From positions 122,182 to 186,181 of the forward strand of contig NZ_CAKKNS010000001.1 of assembly GCF_918814575.1 (NCBI RefSeq): a stretch of 64,000 nucleotides of DNA, written 5' to 3'. The DNA is from Periweissella fabaria. GTDB lineage: Bacteria; Bacillota; Bacilli; Lactobacillales; Lactobacillaceae. This document shows, piece after piece, positions 52,858 to 61,581 of this stretch. The position numbers and the translations under genes are program-made. Under the pieces are notes generated by a model that saw only the letters and a program-made list of their open reading frames with translations, was not told the DNA's origin and did not search any database. How positions within the stretch are numbered: position 1 is the stretch's first letter; every line of letters begins with the position of its first letter.

Positions 52858-52989
52858 TAGTTGAATAATTACTAGATGATACTTGAATAATTATCAAAAA
52901 AATAATCATTCTTAATTTTCAATTAATTTTATTAATTGAAAGTATTTGTCGAAGTTAAATTAGAAGCCTATGATGTTAAAACATCGTAA

Positions 52990-53105
52990 AAAAGAGCACG
53001 TAGGAAGCCTACATGCTCGACAGACGTATGATGAACTAGTGTAAATTGGGGTAAAAACTAGTTAGGAAGTTATAGCTTGGGATGACTAATCGCTTCCCTA
53101 AGACC
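52990..53105 (-). ncRNA. Candidate structured small RNA with terminator
   Basis: On the minus strand an extended -10-like TGTTATTAT (about 53115-53107) is followed by three consecutive hairpins. The first is TTAGGGAAG with CTTCCTAA (53101-53062), the second AACTAGT with ACTAGTT (53063-53034), the third GAGCATGTAGG with CCTACGTGCTC (53018-52994), then TTTTTT. No ORF fits inside. It lies 290 bp upstream of the NlpC/P60 gene on the same strand, so it could be an independent RNA or a leader. No known riboswitch recognised. Confidence 0.45.
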
Positions 53106-53296
53106 TATAATAACACTTCTTAAATATATACCTAATAATCTGTTTATCTGCAGAAATGGGCTATGCAAAGCTGGTGGTGGTTATGAAAATCTTAAATCGT
53201 TGAAAAATGGCTAATTTAAATTTCATTTAATGGTATCGCAAGTAAATCTTTGGTAAAGTCTTAATATTGAAATTTTTTGGACGATAAGAGGTTTTT

Positions 53297-53905
53297 ATGA
53301 AAAAAGTAACATTAAAAATTGGGATTAGTGCCATTATTTTTCTCGCATTAATGACCCTAGTAATTACCCATCATGCAACTGGTATTGATAACTGGGGGTT
53401 CGGTATTGATCATGGGACCATTTTAGACCCTAACACGCCGTGGATGCTGGAAATTACGTATTTTTCTTCCCCAGCGATTTGGGTGACAGTGTTAAATCTA
53501 GTAATATTGTACTTATTTTTTATCGGGAAAAGATACGCAGCAGCCATCTACATGGCATTTTGGCTTGATGGTGCGATTATCCTGGCAACCGTGATTAAAA
53601 TCCTCGTTGGCCGTCATCGACCTTTGCATCAGTTAATTTTGGATAGTGGTTATTCATTTCCAAGTATTCATACAATGACGGCGGCAATTTGCGTATTGAT
53701 GTTCTTATCACTATTTAAAACACACAATGCTAAGTATCATTTATTTCAAGTTTTAGCGTTTGTGTGGGTTGTGATGGTTGCTGCTTCACGGGTATATTTG
53801 CGAAATCACTATCCAACTGATGTCATGGGGGGAGCAGCCTTAGCATACTTATGGACCAACCTCTTGTGGTATCTCAATCACCGGTGGCTACATATTATTA
53901 AGTAA
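53297..53905 (+). CDS. PAP2-family membrane phosphatase
   Basis: 202-residue integral membrane phosphatase with about five or six spans and all three PAP2 motifs: KILVGRHRP (K-x6-RP), PSIHT (PSGH-like with Ile for Gly) and SRVYLRNHYPTDVMGG (SR-x5-H-x3-D). It probably dephosphorylates undecaprenyl pyrophosphate or phosphatidate outside the membrane. Its ribosome binding site is AGAGG. The CadD-like gene follows after 14 bp. Confidence 0.93.
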   Translation: MKKVTLKIGISAIIFLALMTLVITHHATGIDNWGFGIDHGTILDPNTPWMLEITYFSSPAIWVTVLNLVILYLFFIGKRYAAAIYMAFWLDGAIILATVIKILVGRHRPLHQLILDSGYSFPSIHTMTAAICVLMFLSLFKTHNAKYHLFQVLAFVWVVMVAASRVYLRNHYPTDVMGGAALAYLWTNLLWYLNHRWLHIIK

Positions 53906-53919
53906 GTGAGGGGCTATTG

Positions 53920-54498
53920 ATGGTGCAGTTAATTGGTTTAACGATAGGCATTTTTATAACAACTAATTTAGATGATTTAGTTATGTTACTTCTATTGAAT
54001 GAAGAAGTAATTAACCGGCGCTTGAAGCTACGAGAATTGATGTATGGCCAAATTTTGGGCATCTTAATTATCGGGCTAATCAGTTGGTTGATTAGCCTTG
54101 GCGTGAGTCATTTTGTGCCAGGATTAACGCGGTGGCTAGGTATCTTTCCGTTGTTAATTGGTCTTCGCATGTTGATTAACAATATCCGTTCAACCACTAA
54201 TGAACAAACGCTACGGGGGCAAACAAGTGGATGGCGCAATATCTTAGCAATTACGGCCCTAACATTAGCAGGAAGTGCGGATAATCTTGCTGTGTACATT
54301 CCAGTTTTTCAACGGGAAACGAGTCAAGCAGTAGCGGCCATTGTGTTAATGTTTATCCCGTTAACGGTGGGCTGGATTTTACTATCGGTATTGATTGCTC
54401 GTATTCCACCAATAAAATGGGCTTTGGCACGCTATACGGATAAATTAGTACCAGTTATTTTCATGCTCCTAGGAGGCTGGATTCTATTAGATATGTGA
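53920..54498 (+). CDS. CadD-like transporter (cadmium resistance/LysE superfamily)
   Basis: 192 residues from the ATG at 53920 behind TGAGGGG. Six hydrophobic segments. The N-terminal IGIFITTNLDDLVMLLLL contains the TxxDD motif, and the fourth segment LTLAGSADNLAVYIPVF contains the DNxxVYxPxF motif of the CadD family. CadD proteins confer cadmium tolerance in staphylococci; in lactic acid bacteria many homologues have no proven substrate. Possibly cotranscribed with the PAP2 gene. Confidence 0.88.
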   Translation: MVQLIGLTIGIFITTNLDDLVMLLLLNEEVINRRLKLRELMYGQILGILIIGLISWLISLGVSHFVPGLTRWLGIFPLLIGLRMLINNIRSTTNEQTLRGQTSGWRNILAITALTLAGSADNLAVYIPVFQRETSQAVAAIVLMFIPLTVGWILLSVLIARIPPIKWALARYTDKLVPVIFMLLGGWILLDM

Positions 54499-54512
54499 GT
54501 TAAAAAGTAATT

Positions 54513-54560
54513 AAACGGATGACATGGACCTGGAATTTAACCAGCAACATGTTAGCCGTT
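54513..54560 (+). terminator. Probable intrinsic terminator after CadD-like gene
   Basis: AAACGG-CATG and CATG-CCGTTTTT form an imperfect stem with T-rich tail. Confidence 0.6.
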
Positions 54561-54803
54561 TTTATTTATTTACAAAATTTGTGCCCACTTTTACCGGCCT
54601 TATTTGACTGTATAGGTAATAGTCTATTTAGTAGAGTGAGGTGGGCAAAATGGTAAGCGTTTCAAGTTCTAAGATTGGGACGTGAAGGGTCAAATGGATA
54701 GTCAAATTACCACTGAGATTGATAATTAAGCCTATAAATTAACACAAAAAATTAGAAATACACTAATCCCCTAGAATTGGAGTAAATTTAATCGAGGAGA
54801 AAA

Positions 54804-54887
54804 GTGCAACTATTAATTGTAGAAGATGTTTGTTTAATATTAGTGCGATTATTTAAAGCTTATTCGATATTGGATAAGCTTTTTTAA
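54804..54887 (+). pseudogene. 27-codon ORF resembling the start of a response regulator (remnant?)
   Basis: In the 508-bp gap 54499-55006. GTG behind GAGGAGAAAA opens MQLLIVEDVCLILVRLFKAY and ends in TAA. The first eight residues look like the receiver-domain start of a response regulator (xxLLIVED), after which similarity stops and the frame runs into a hairpin. It may be the stump of a deleted regulator gene or a chance leader peptide. Elsewhere in the gap (54561-54803) I see only short frames broken by stops. Confidence 0.3.
54855..54886 (+). terminator. Intrinsic terminator upstream of the restriction locus
   Basis: AAAGCTTAT / ATAAGCTTTTTT with a loop of about 10 bases. Confidence 0.8.
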
Positions 54888-54895
54888 TTTATTTT

Positions 54896-54919
54896 CAAGT
54901 AATTCGCGAAAATTACTTG
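54896..54919. repeat. Inverted repeat upstream of the type I restriction genes
   Basis: CAAGTAATT-CGCGAA-AATTACTTG, perfect 9-bp arms, no T-run. It shares GTAATTC with the palindrome at 54966. Confidence 0.7.
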
Positions 54920-54965
54920 CGATTAATAAAACGTTATGGCATACTAATATTTGTAATAATGAAGA

Positions 54966-54983
54966 GTAATTCAATTGAATTAC
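54966..54983. promoter_or_regulatory. Perfect 18-bp palindrome before the half-HsdS gene
   Basis: GTAATTCAATTGAATTAC ends 11 bases before the GGGG of the ribosome binding site of the gene at 55007. Operator or mRNA hairpin controlling the restriction operon are both possible. Confidence 0.55.
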
Positions 54984-55006
54984 CATAAAAAGAAAGGGGA
55001 TTTCCG

Positions 55007-55519
55007 ATGAAGTTAGGTGATATTATCGACATCAAAGTTGGTTTAAACTCATCACGGTTAACTACTGATGATGTTCGCCAACAAGCCGGATACACGTATG
55101 ACGATTTACAAGTTGATCTAGGTAGTGGCCTTAGTAATCAAGAAAGCCTTGAGATTGTAACGAGTCTCGTCGGCTCCCAAATATCTGCGATTATTAGTGA
55201 AGTTAATCAAGCCAAAGTCCTGAATCAAAATTTTGCCCGAATTAATATGGATGCCACTATCATTGATCCATATTACCTCTGTTACTTACTAAATGAGTCC
55301 CATGACATCATGCGGCAAAAGGAAGCCTTGAAGCAAGGGTCGACTTTACCGAAGATAACGCCACAAATTATCAAAGAACTCCAAGTAAGTTTACCGCCCA
55401 TCGAGCAGCAACAAAAGATTGGCCGGATTTATTACTTAGCGAATCAGCAATACCAACTGATGCAGCAAAATGCACAACAGCAACACCAAGCTATGATGCG
55501 CATCATTAATACCATTTAA
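55007..55519 (+). CDS. Half-length HsdS-like protein (one target-recognition domain)
   Basis: 170 residues resembling one half of a type I specificity subunit. A single target-recognition domain begins MKLGDIIDIKVGLNSSRL. The end has the conserved TRD exit SLPPIEQQQKIGRIYYLANQ and a coiled-coil helix rich in Gln (YQLMQQNAQQQHQAMM). The same P-x-x-EQQ-x-IG element closes both TRDs of the larger HsdS downstream. It starts behind AAAGGGG and ends 31 bp before hsdM. Half-size S subunits can pair to recognise symmetric sites; alternatively it could modulate the main enzyme. Its codon usage resembles hsdM, not the AT-rich TRDs of the main hsdS. Confidence 0.8.
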   Translation: MKLGDIIDIKVGLNSSRLTTDDVRQQAGYTYDDLQVDLGSGLSNQESLEIVTSLVGSQISAIISEVNQAKVLNQNFARINMDATIIDPYYLCYLLNESHDIMRQKEALKQGSTLPKITPQIIKELQVSLPPIEQQQKIGRIYYLANQQYQLMQQNAQQQHQAMMRIINTI

Positions 55520-55550
55520 AACTAATTACAATCAATAGGAGGGCCCACTA

Positions 55551-57167
55551 ATGGCCGACACACAAAACACATCAAGCACCTTGTACCAAACTCTCTGGAA
55601 CTCCGCCGACATCCTTCGTTCTAAGATGGATGCCAACGAATACAAGAACTACTTACTTGGGTTAATCTTTTACAAGTACCTTTCAGATCAAGTATTGTAC
55701 AAATCAGCTGACTTATTGGAAGAAGCTAGCGATGATTTGAAGGAAGCCCAAGCTACATATAACACTGCCTGGGAAGATGCCGAAACTCAAGCTGACTTAG
55801 TTGACGAACTTAAGAATGATTTGGCGTTCGTAATTGAACCACAATTAACTTTTAGTAGCTTAGTTGATAACATCAATGACGGTACGTTCCAATTGGAAGA
55901 CTTGAAGCAAGGTTTCACCAATGTCGAAAAATCAGCTGAAATTTTCAATGGTTTGTTTGCAGACGTGGACTTGTACTCTAACAAGCTTGGTGCAACACCA
56001 CAAAAGCAAAACGCAACGATTGCGGCCGTGATGAAGGAACTCTCAACGTTAGATTTCGGTGAACATGCGGGGGATGTCTTAGGTGATGCCTACGAATACT
56101 TGATCAGTCAATTTGCGTCTGAATCAGGTAAGAAAGCCGGTGAATTCTATACGCCACAAGCCGTCTCAGAATTGATGACCCGGATTATGATTCAAGGTAA
56201 AGAAGACCAAAAAGGTTTGAGTTTATACGACCCAACTTGTGGTTCTGGTTCATTACTCTTGAACGCAAAGAAGTACTCACACGAACCGAATTCAATTAAC
56301 TACTTCGGACAAGAATTGAACACTTCAACTTATAACTTAGCCCGGATGAACATGATGCTTCATGGGGTTGATGCTGCTAACCAACACTTGAGCAATGGGG
56401 ACACTCTTGATGTGGACTGGCCAAGTGAAGAACCAACTAACTTTGATGGGGTTATGATGAACCCACCTTATTCAGCTAAGTGGGGTGCCGAAAAAGGGTT
56501 CCTTGAAGATCCACGTTTCTCAAGCTTTGGAGTATTAGCACCAAAGTCAAAAGCTGACTTTGCCTTCTTATTACACGGTTACTACCACTTGAAGGATACT
56601 GGGGTGATGGCGATTGTCTTACCACACGGGGTCTTATTCCGTGGTAACGCTGAAGGTAAAATCCGTGAAAAGCTCCTTGAAATGGGGGCAATTGATACGG
56701 TAATCGGGTTACCAAGTAACTTGTTCTTTAGTACATCAATTCCAACAACGGTTATTATCTTGAAGAAGAACCGGACGAATAAGGATGTCTTATTCATTGA
56801 TGCTTCTAATGACTTTGAAAAGCAAAAGACACAAAATATCTTGAATGAAGATAACATTCAAAAGATTTTGACAGCATACAACCAACGTGAAGATGTTGAA
56901 AAGTATGCGCACGTTGCTTCATACGATGAAATCAAGGAAAATGACTTTAACTTGAATATTCCACGTTACGTTGACACGTTTGAAGAAGAACCTGAAATCG
57001 ACTTGAAGGAATTAAACGCTGATATGGCAGCCAACTCAGCCGCACTCGCAGCTAACCAAGCTGAATTAGCGGGGATGCTAAAGGAACTCACAAGTGATGA
57101 TGCTGAGGTTGTCAGTGAAATCGCGAAGTTTATTGAAATGCTTGAAGGTGGCGTAAAACATGACTAA
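55551..57167 (+). CDS. hsdM: Type I restriction-modification system methyltransferase subunit
   Basis: 538-residue N6-adenine methyltransferase. An N-terminal helical domain (about residues 1-160) includes LWNSADILRSKMDANEYKNY. The catalytic domain contains the SAM motif DPTCGSGSLLL (about residue 226) and the catalytic NPPY (about residue 304); a C-terminal helical part contacts HsdS. It has the GEFYTPQAVSELM motif seen in HsdM of the EcoR124I-like group. It overlaps hsdS by 8 bp. AGGAGGG precedes the ATG. With HsdS it modifies the recognition site; with HsdR it forms the restriction complex. Confidence 0.97.
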   Translation: MADTQNTSSTLYQTLWNSADILRSKMDANEYKNYLLGLIFYKYLSDQVLYKSADLLEEASDDLKEAQATYNTAWEDAETQADLVDELKNDLAFVIEPQLTFSSLVDNINDGTFQLEDLKQGFTNVEKSAEIFNGLFADVDLYSNKLGATPQKQNATIAAVMKELSTLDFGEHAGDVLGDAYEYLISQFASESGKKAGEFYTPQAVSELMTRIMIQGKEDQKGLSLYDPTCGSGSLLLNAKKYSHEPNSINYFGQELNTSTYNLARMNMMLHGVDAANQHLSNGDTLDVDWPSEEPTNFDGVMMNPPYSAKWGAEKGFLEDPRFSSFGVLAPKSKADFAFLLHGYYHLKDTGVMAIVLPHGVLFRGNAEGKIREKLLEMGAIDTVIGLPSNLFFSTSIPTTVIILKKNRTNKDVLFIDASNDFEKQKTQNILNEDNIQKILTAYNQREDVEKYAHVASYDEIKENDFNLNIPRYVDTFEEEPEIDLKELNADMAANSAALAANQAELAGMLKELTSDDAEVVSEIAKFIEMLEGGVKHD

Positions 57168-57720
57168 ATTAGTACCACAAGTCCGGTTTAAGGGCTATGA
57201 TGCGGCGTGGGAAAGCAAGAAGTTAGGTGAATTAGCAACTTTTTCAAAGGGTAAGGGATATACAAAAAATGATATTGTAAAAAGAGGATATCCAATTATA
57301 CTTTATGGAAGACTTTATACAGATTATCAGACTGTAATTAGTGGAGTAAAGGATACATTTGTAAATAACGCACAAGATGCGATATTTAGTTTGTTTGGTG
57401 ATGTTATTGTTCCATCCTCTGGTGAATCAGCTGAAGATATTGCACGAGCAAGTGCAGTATTATCTAATGCACTTATTTTAGGTGGTGATTTAAATATAAT
57501 ACATCCAAAATTTGATATATTAGATTCAATATTTTTGAGCATAAATATCTCTAATGGTAAGCAGAAATTAGAATTATCAAAAAGAGCACAAGGTAAATCA
57601 GTTGTTCACTTAAATAACCAAGATTTGAAAGCAGTTAATTTAAATTTTCCGGTTGTACATGAACAACAACAAATTGGTTCACTTTTCCAAAAACTTGACA
57701 CCGCAATTGAATTGCAATAA
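57160..57720 (+). CDS. hsdS: HsdS N-terminal half, ended by in-frame stop
   Basis: Codons 1-186 of a specificity subunit: conserved start KLVPQVRFKGYDAAWESKKL, first target-recognition domain (about residues 25-160, visibly AT-rich as usual for these variable domains), the exit motif VVHEQQQIGSLFQKLDTAIE and the beginning of the central helix. It stops at TAA (57718-57720) in the middle of the central conserved region. The same frame continues directly after the stop with the expected sequence, so the stop most simply derives from a CAA codon. The product alone would be a half-HsdS with one TRD and may still assemble with HsdM. Confidence 0.9.
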   Translation: MTKLVPQVRFKGYDAAWESKKLGELATFSKGKGYTKNDIVKRGYPIILYGRLYTDYQTVISGVKDTFVNNAQDAIFSLFGDVIVPSSGESAEDIARASAVLSNALILGGDLNIIHPKFDILDSIFLSINISNGKQKLELSKRAQGKSVVHLNNQDLKAVNLNFPVVHEQQQIGSLFQKLDTAIELQ

Positions 57721-58383
57721 AAGCAATTAGATGTGCAACAACAATTCAAAAAAGCCATGTTGCAAAAGATGTTCCCAAAGAAGGATGCAAAGGTGCCAGA
57801 GATTCGGTTTGCGGGATTTGAAGACGAGTGGGAAGAAAAGAAGTTAGCATCATTGGCAGAATATAGCAATGGCGTTGGAAATGAAAAAAAACAGACTCCA
57901 TCTGGAAAATATGAATTAGTGAATTTAAATTCTATTTCTATAGATGGTAGATTGAAGACGTCTAATAAATTTGTAGACATTGCTGAGAAAACATTGAAAA
58001 TAAATGATATAGTAATGATTTTAAGTGATGTAGGACACGGGTACTTACTTGGGAAAACAGCGTTAATACGAAAAAACAATTACTACGTATTAAATCAAAG
58101 GGTAGCTTTATTACGTGCAAATATAAGTGTGAGCCCAGTATTTTTGAATATAATTTTGAATAAAAATCAAAGTTATTTCAGATTACAAGGCGCTGGTATG
58201 TCACAATTAAATTTATCAAAGAAGAGTGTTGAAGATTTTGTTGCACTATATCCCTCACTCCCCGAACAACAACGCATTGGATCATTCTTCAAATCCCTTG
58301 ATGATCAAATCAGTGAACTTGAAGCCAAGCTGTCACAAACCAAGCAATTCAAGCAAGCACTACTACAAAAAATGTTTATTTAA
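57721..58383 (+). CDS. hsdS: HsdS C-terminal half, same frame after the stop
   Basis: Continuation of hsdS in the same frame: the rest of the central helix (KQLDVQQQFKKAMLQKMFPK), a second entry motif (VPEIRFAGFEDEWEEKKL), the second target-recognition domain and exit SLPEQQRIGSFFKSLDDQIS, then a C-terminal helix ending LLQKMFI. Possible restart codons are GTG at 57733 or ATG at 57757, neither with a good ribosome binding site, so it would depend on readthrough or reinitiation after the stop at 57718. Both conserved helices and both TRDs are otherwise intact. Confidence 0.82.
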   Translation, partial: KQLDVQQQFKKAMLQKMFPKKDAKVPEIRFAGFEDEWEEKKLASLAEYSNGVGNEKKQTPSGKYELVNLNSISIDGRLKTSNKFVDIAEKTLKINDIVMILSDVGHGYLLGKTALIRKNNYYVLNQRVALLRANISVSPVFLNIILNKNQSYFRLQGAGMSQLNLSKKSVEDFVALYPSLPEQQRIGSFFKSLDDQISELEAKLSQTKQFKQALLQKMFI

Positions 58384-58395
58384 TTAGGAGTCCGC

Positions 58396-61300
58396 ATGAA
58401 CGTAACCAAAGAAGCAGTACTAGAAGATAAGTTAATTGAGCAACTCATTCATGGGGACTCACAATGGACGTTACGTGAGGACATTAAAGATGAAGCGGCA
58501 CTATGGGCGAATTTCTTCGCTAAACTTAGTCAAAATAATACTGACAAGTTAAATGATGAACCATTAACGGACCAAGAAAAAAAGCAGATTCAAAATAAGA
58601 TCAACTTCACCAATTTCTTTGAAGCCGCTAAATGGTTAGCTGGTGAAAATGGGATTGCTAAAATTGATGTTCAACGTGATAATGCTGATCTTGGCACCGC
58701 CCGTTTACATGTTTTAAATCGCCAAGATGTGGCCGGGGGGATGTCTTCTTATGAAGTTGTCCACCAAGTCAAAGTTCCTCGGCAAGTGGGAATTGAACAA
58801 GATCGCCGCTTTGACGTGATCTTATTAATCAATGGGCTACCATTAATTCAAATTGAATTAAAGAGTAAGGCAGAACCATTTAACAAGGCCTTTAATCAGA
58901 TTAAGAAGTACCTGATTGAAGATAAGTTCACGGGTATTTTCTCCGCTTTACAAATGTTTGTTGTGACGAATGGAGCCGACACGAAGTATATTGCCAGTGC
59001 TCAAGGGGATAAGTTAAATGAGAAGTTCTTATCAGGTTGGAGTGACGTTAATAACACGCCGGTAACGGATTATTTGGATTTCGCTCATCAAGTTTTATCA
59101 ATTCCGCAAGCTCACAAGATGGTTACCCAATACACGGTCTTGGATAGTAACAGTAAGAGCCTAATCATGTTACGACCATATCAGATTCACGCGATTGAAG
59201 CGGTTAAAGCTGCTTCCCGACGCCAAGAATCAGGATATGTCTGGCATACCACGGGTTCTGGTAAGACATTGACGGCCTATAAGGTGGCGCGCAACTTACT
59301 CCAGATTCCCTCATTAGACAAGACGATTTTCATCGTTGACCGGGTAGACTTGGACCAACAAACGACGAGTTCATTTACCGCCTATGCTGAAAATGATGTC
59401 ATTGATATTGACCAGACCGATAACGTTAGTGACTTGGTTAAGAAGTTAACTAGTGATGATCGGACAGTTATTGTGAGCACGATTCAAAAGTTAATTCATT
59501 TGATGAAGCGGTGTGATGAACATCCGGAAGACAAGAAGTTAGCCAAGATTCGGGCGCTAAAGGTTGCCTTTGTTGTCGATGAATGTCACCGGGCTGTTTC
59601 AGCTGCTAAGCAACAGGAAGTTACCAAGTTATTTGGACAATCCCTCTGGTATGGCTTTACGGGGACGCCAATTTTTGCCGAAAATGCCAAAGCCGCTGTC
59701 GGGGATTTAGCCCGGACAACTGAACAACAATATGGCACGCGGCTACATGAATACACGATCAAGGAAGCGATTCATGATAATGCGGTGCTTGGGTTCCAAG
59801 TCGAATATAAGAGTACCTTTACAGAAGAAGAGCTCGATGAAGCTTTAGTGCGCTATGATTCGTCGATTAGCGTTGATGATCAATCATTAGCTGATAAAGA
59901 AGCCCAACTGCCTAAGGATGTGTTCTTGCATGAAGACCACATGTGGAAAGTCGTTGAATCAATCGTTAATAAGTCTAAGCGTAAATTGCGGTTAGGACGT
60001 GGGTCAGGGAATGCATATGAGGCTATCTTGACAACCAGCTCAATTGCTCAAGCACAAAAGTATTACGATATGTTCCAAGCGGTTCGGAATGGTAAAGCGC
60101 CATTTACGATTAGTCAATCAATCCGCGAAGTGGCCCCTGATTTTCCGAAAGTCGCGGTAACGTATTCGGTTTCTGAGAATGAAGATACATCAATTGATAA
60201 TCAAGCGAAGATGAAAGCGTCAATGCAAGATTACAATGAAATGTTCAATACGCGCTTTAGTATGGACGAAATACGCGGTTACAACAATGATGTTAATTCT
60301 CGTTTGGCTCGTAAGAAGAGCCAGTACGTTAATCGTGATAAACAGTTAGACATTGTGATTGTTGTGGACCGTTTGTTGACGGGATTTGATGCTCCGGCGA
60401 TTTCAACGTTGTTTATCGATCGAGCCCCAATGAAGCCCCATGCGTTGATTCAGGCCTTTTCACGGACGAACCAGTTGTTTGATAAGGACAAGGCGTTTGG
60501 TCAGATTGTGACGTTCCAGACGCCTGGACAATTTGAAGCGGCCGTGCAAGAAGCATTGATTTTATATTCCAATGGTGGTGAAGCTGAAGTATTGGCACCA
60601 ACGTTTGATGAGAGTGAAGTGGCCTTGAAAGCCGCCTTAGCGGACTTACATGCGATTGCTGCAAGTCCTGAACACGTTAATGCGTTGGATGATACGCAAA
60701 AGAAGCAATTTGCGAAGGCTTTCCAAGCACTCGATAAGGCGATTACCGACATTCAAGTCTATACCGAATTTGCTGATAAGGATTTATTGGTCGATTACAA
60801 AGTCGATATGCATGAGGTGGAAGACTTTAAGGGTAAGTATGAAAATGTGCTGGTGGAATTAAAGAGCAAGGCCGAAGAAGACGAGGGCGTACCGGTCTTT
60901 GATATTGAGTATGAATTATCATCGTTTAAGACCGATAAGATTGATTACAGTTATATCGTTAGCTTGATGCAACAACTTGTGCCAAGCGAAGATGCCGAAA
61001 CGGAATTAATTAGTATCGGAGAAGATGGGAATGTTGCTGATCAAAAGCTGGTTGAGATGATTACTAAGAACATCCATGACTATGCCAATGGCAACAAGGT
61101 CCGGGCTGAAATTATGCAAGGCTTGCTGCAAGAATTGCTTGAGGACCGGGAAAAATTCCGTGGTAAGAGCATCATAACGCTGCTTAACGACATTGTTGAA
61201 GCGCGCTATGACGAAGCCGTGCATAGCTTTGCTGATACGATGAAGGTGGATGAAAGCCAAGTAGCCTATGCCGTTAATAACTATCAATCCGATGCCGAAC

Positions 61301-61458
61301 GTCACATGGGTGTCAATGAGCTTGTTGATAACGGTGACTTGGATGCGTATAAAGCAGCCAGTGGCGAACCAATTAACAAGTTAAAGTACAAGCGAGCCAT
61401 CCGCAATGGGGTTAAGGATTTAGCTGAAAACGTCATTGGTCCGTTGATGGAAGAATAG
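58396..61458 (+). CDS. hsdR: Type I restriction enzyme motor/nuclease subunit
   Basis: 1020-residue HsdR. The N-terminal nuclease domain has the PD-(D/E)xK core: Asp in RRFDVILLING (about residue 139) and ExK in PLIQIELKSK (about 154). The SF2 translocase follows with Walker A WHTTGSGKTLTAYK (about residue 286), DECH box FVVDECHRAV (about 395), TGTPIF and motif VI region VVDRLLTGFDAP / QAFSRTNQ. The C-terminal helical region binds HsdM. The frame is intact. AGGAG precedes the ATG, 12 bp after hsdS. Length and motifs fit the EcoR124I-like family. Confidence 0.97.
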   Translation: MNVTKEAVLEDKLIEQLIHGDSQWTLREDIKDEAALWANFFAKLSQNNTDKLNDEPLTDQEKKQIQNKINFTNFFEAAKWLAGENGIAKIDVQRDNADLGTARLHVLNRQDVAGGMSSYEVVHQVKVPRQVGIEQDRRFDVILLINGLPLIQIELKSKAEPFNKAFNQIKKYLIEDKFTGIFSALQMFVVTNGADTKYIASAQGDKLNEKFLSGWSDVNNTPVTDYLDFAHQVLSIPQAHKMVTQYTVLDSNSKSLIMLRPYQIHAIEAVKAASRRQESGYVWHTTGSGKTLTAYKVARNLLQIPSLDKTIFIVDRVDLDQQTTSSFTAYAENDVIDIDQTDNVSDLVKKLTSDDRTVIVSTIQKLIHLMKRCDEHPEDKKLAKIRALKVAFVVDECHRAVSAAKQQEVTKLFGQSLWYGFTGTPIFAENAKAAVGDLARTTEQQYGTRLHEYTIKEAIHDNAVLGFQVEYKSTFTEEELDEALVRYDSSISVDDQSLADKEAQLPKDVFLHEDHMWKVVESIVNKSKRKLRLGRGSGNAYEAILTTSSIAQAQKYYDMFQAVRNGKAPFTISQSIREVAPDFPKVAVTYSVSENEDTSIDNQAKMKASMQDYNEMFNTRFSMDEIRGYNNDVNSRLARKKSQYVNRDKQLDIVIVVDRLLTGFDAPAISTLFIDRAPMKPHALIQAFSRTNQLFDKDKAFGQIVTFQTPGQFEAAVQEALILYSNGGEAEVLAPTFDESEVALKAALADLHAIAASPEHVNALDDTQKKQFAKAFQALDKAITDIQVYTEFADKDLLVDYKVDMHEVEDFKGKYENVLVELKSKAEEDEGVPVFDIEYELSSFKTDKIDYSYIVSLMQQLVPSEDAETELISIGEDGNVADQKLVEMITKNIHDYANGNKVRAEIMQGLLQELLEDREKFRGKSIITLLNDIVEARYDEAVHSFADTMKVDESQVAYAVNNYQSDAERHMGVNELVDNGDLDAYKAASGEPINKLKYKRAIRNGVKDLAENVIGPLMEE

Positions 61459-61472
61459 AGTATGTAAGACGA

Positions 61473-61499
61473 GGTCTGCCTGCGGGTGGGCCTTTTTTT
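61473..61499 (+). terminator. Intrinsic terminator of the restriction operon
   Basis: GGTCTGCC pairs with GGTGGGCC through several G-T pairs, short loop, T7. The next 80 bp are extremely AT-rich and contain TTTACA and TATAAT elements (spacing 14, suboptimal) that may drive the following operon. Confidence 0.75.
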
Positions 61500-61581
61500 G
61501 TAGAGAATATGAAAAATAAAAGTTTACATTTATAAATATTTATATAATAATTAATTAAAAATAATAAAGGAAAAATTATGT

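Noticed and set aside
52705..53115. A c-di-AMP (ydaO-type) riboswitch before the NlpC/P60 gene, as in some Bacillus wall-hydrolase genes.
   Set aside because: The conserved ydaO sequence blocks are not visible and the hairpin order does not fit. I only keep a generic structured-RNA candidate.
57718..57740. Homopolymer-based phase variation of hsdS.
   Set aside because: The reading frame does not shift and there is no long homopolymer or tandem repeat at the break; it is a single stop codon.
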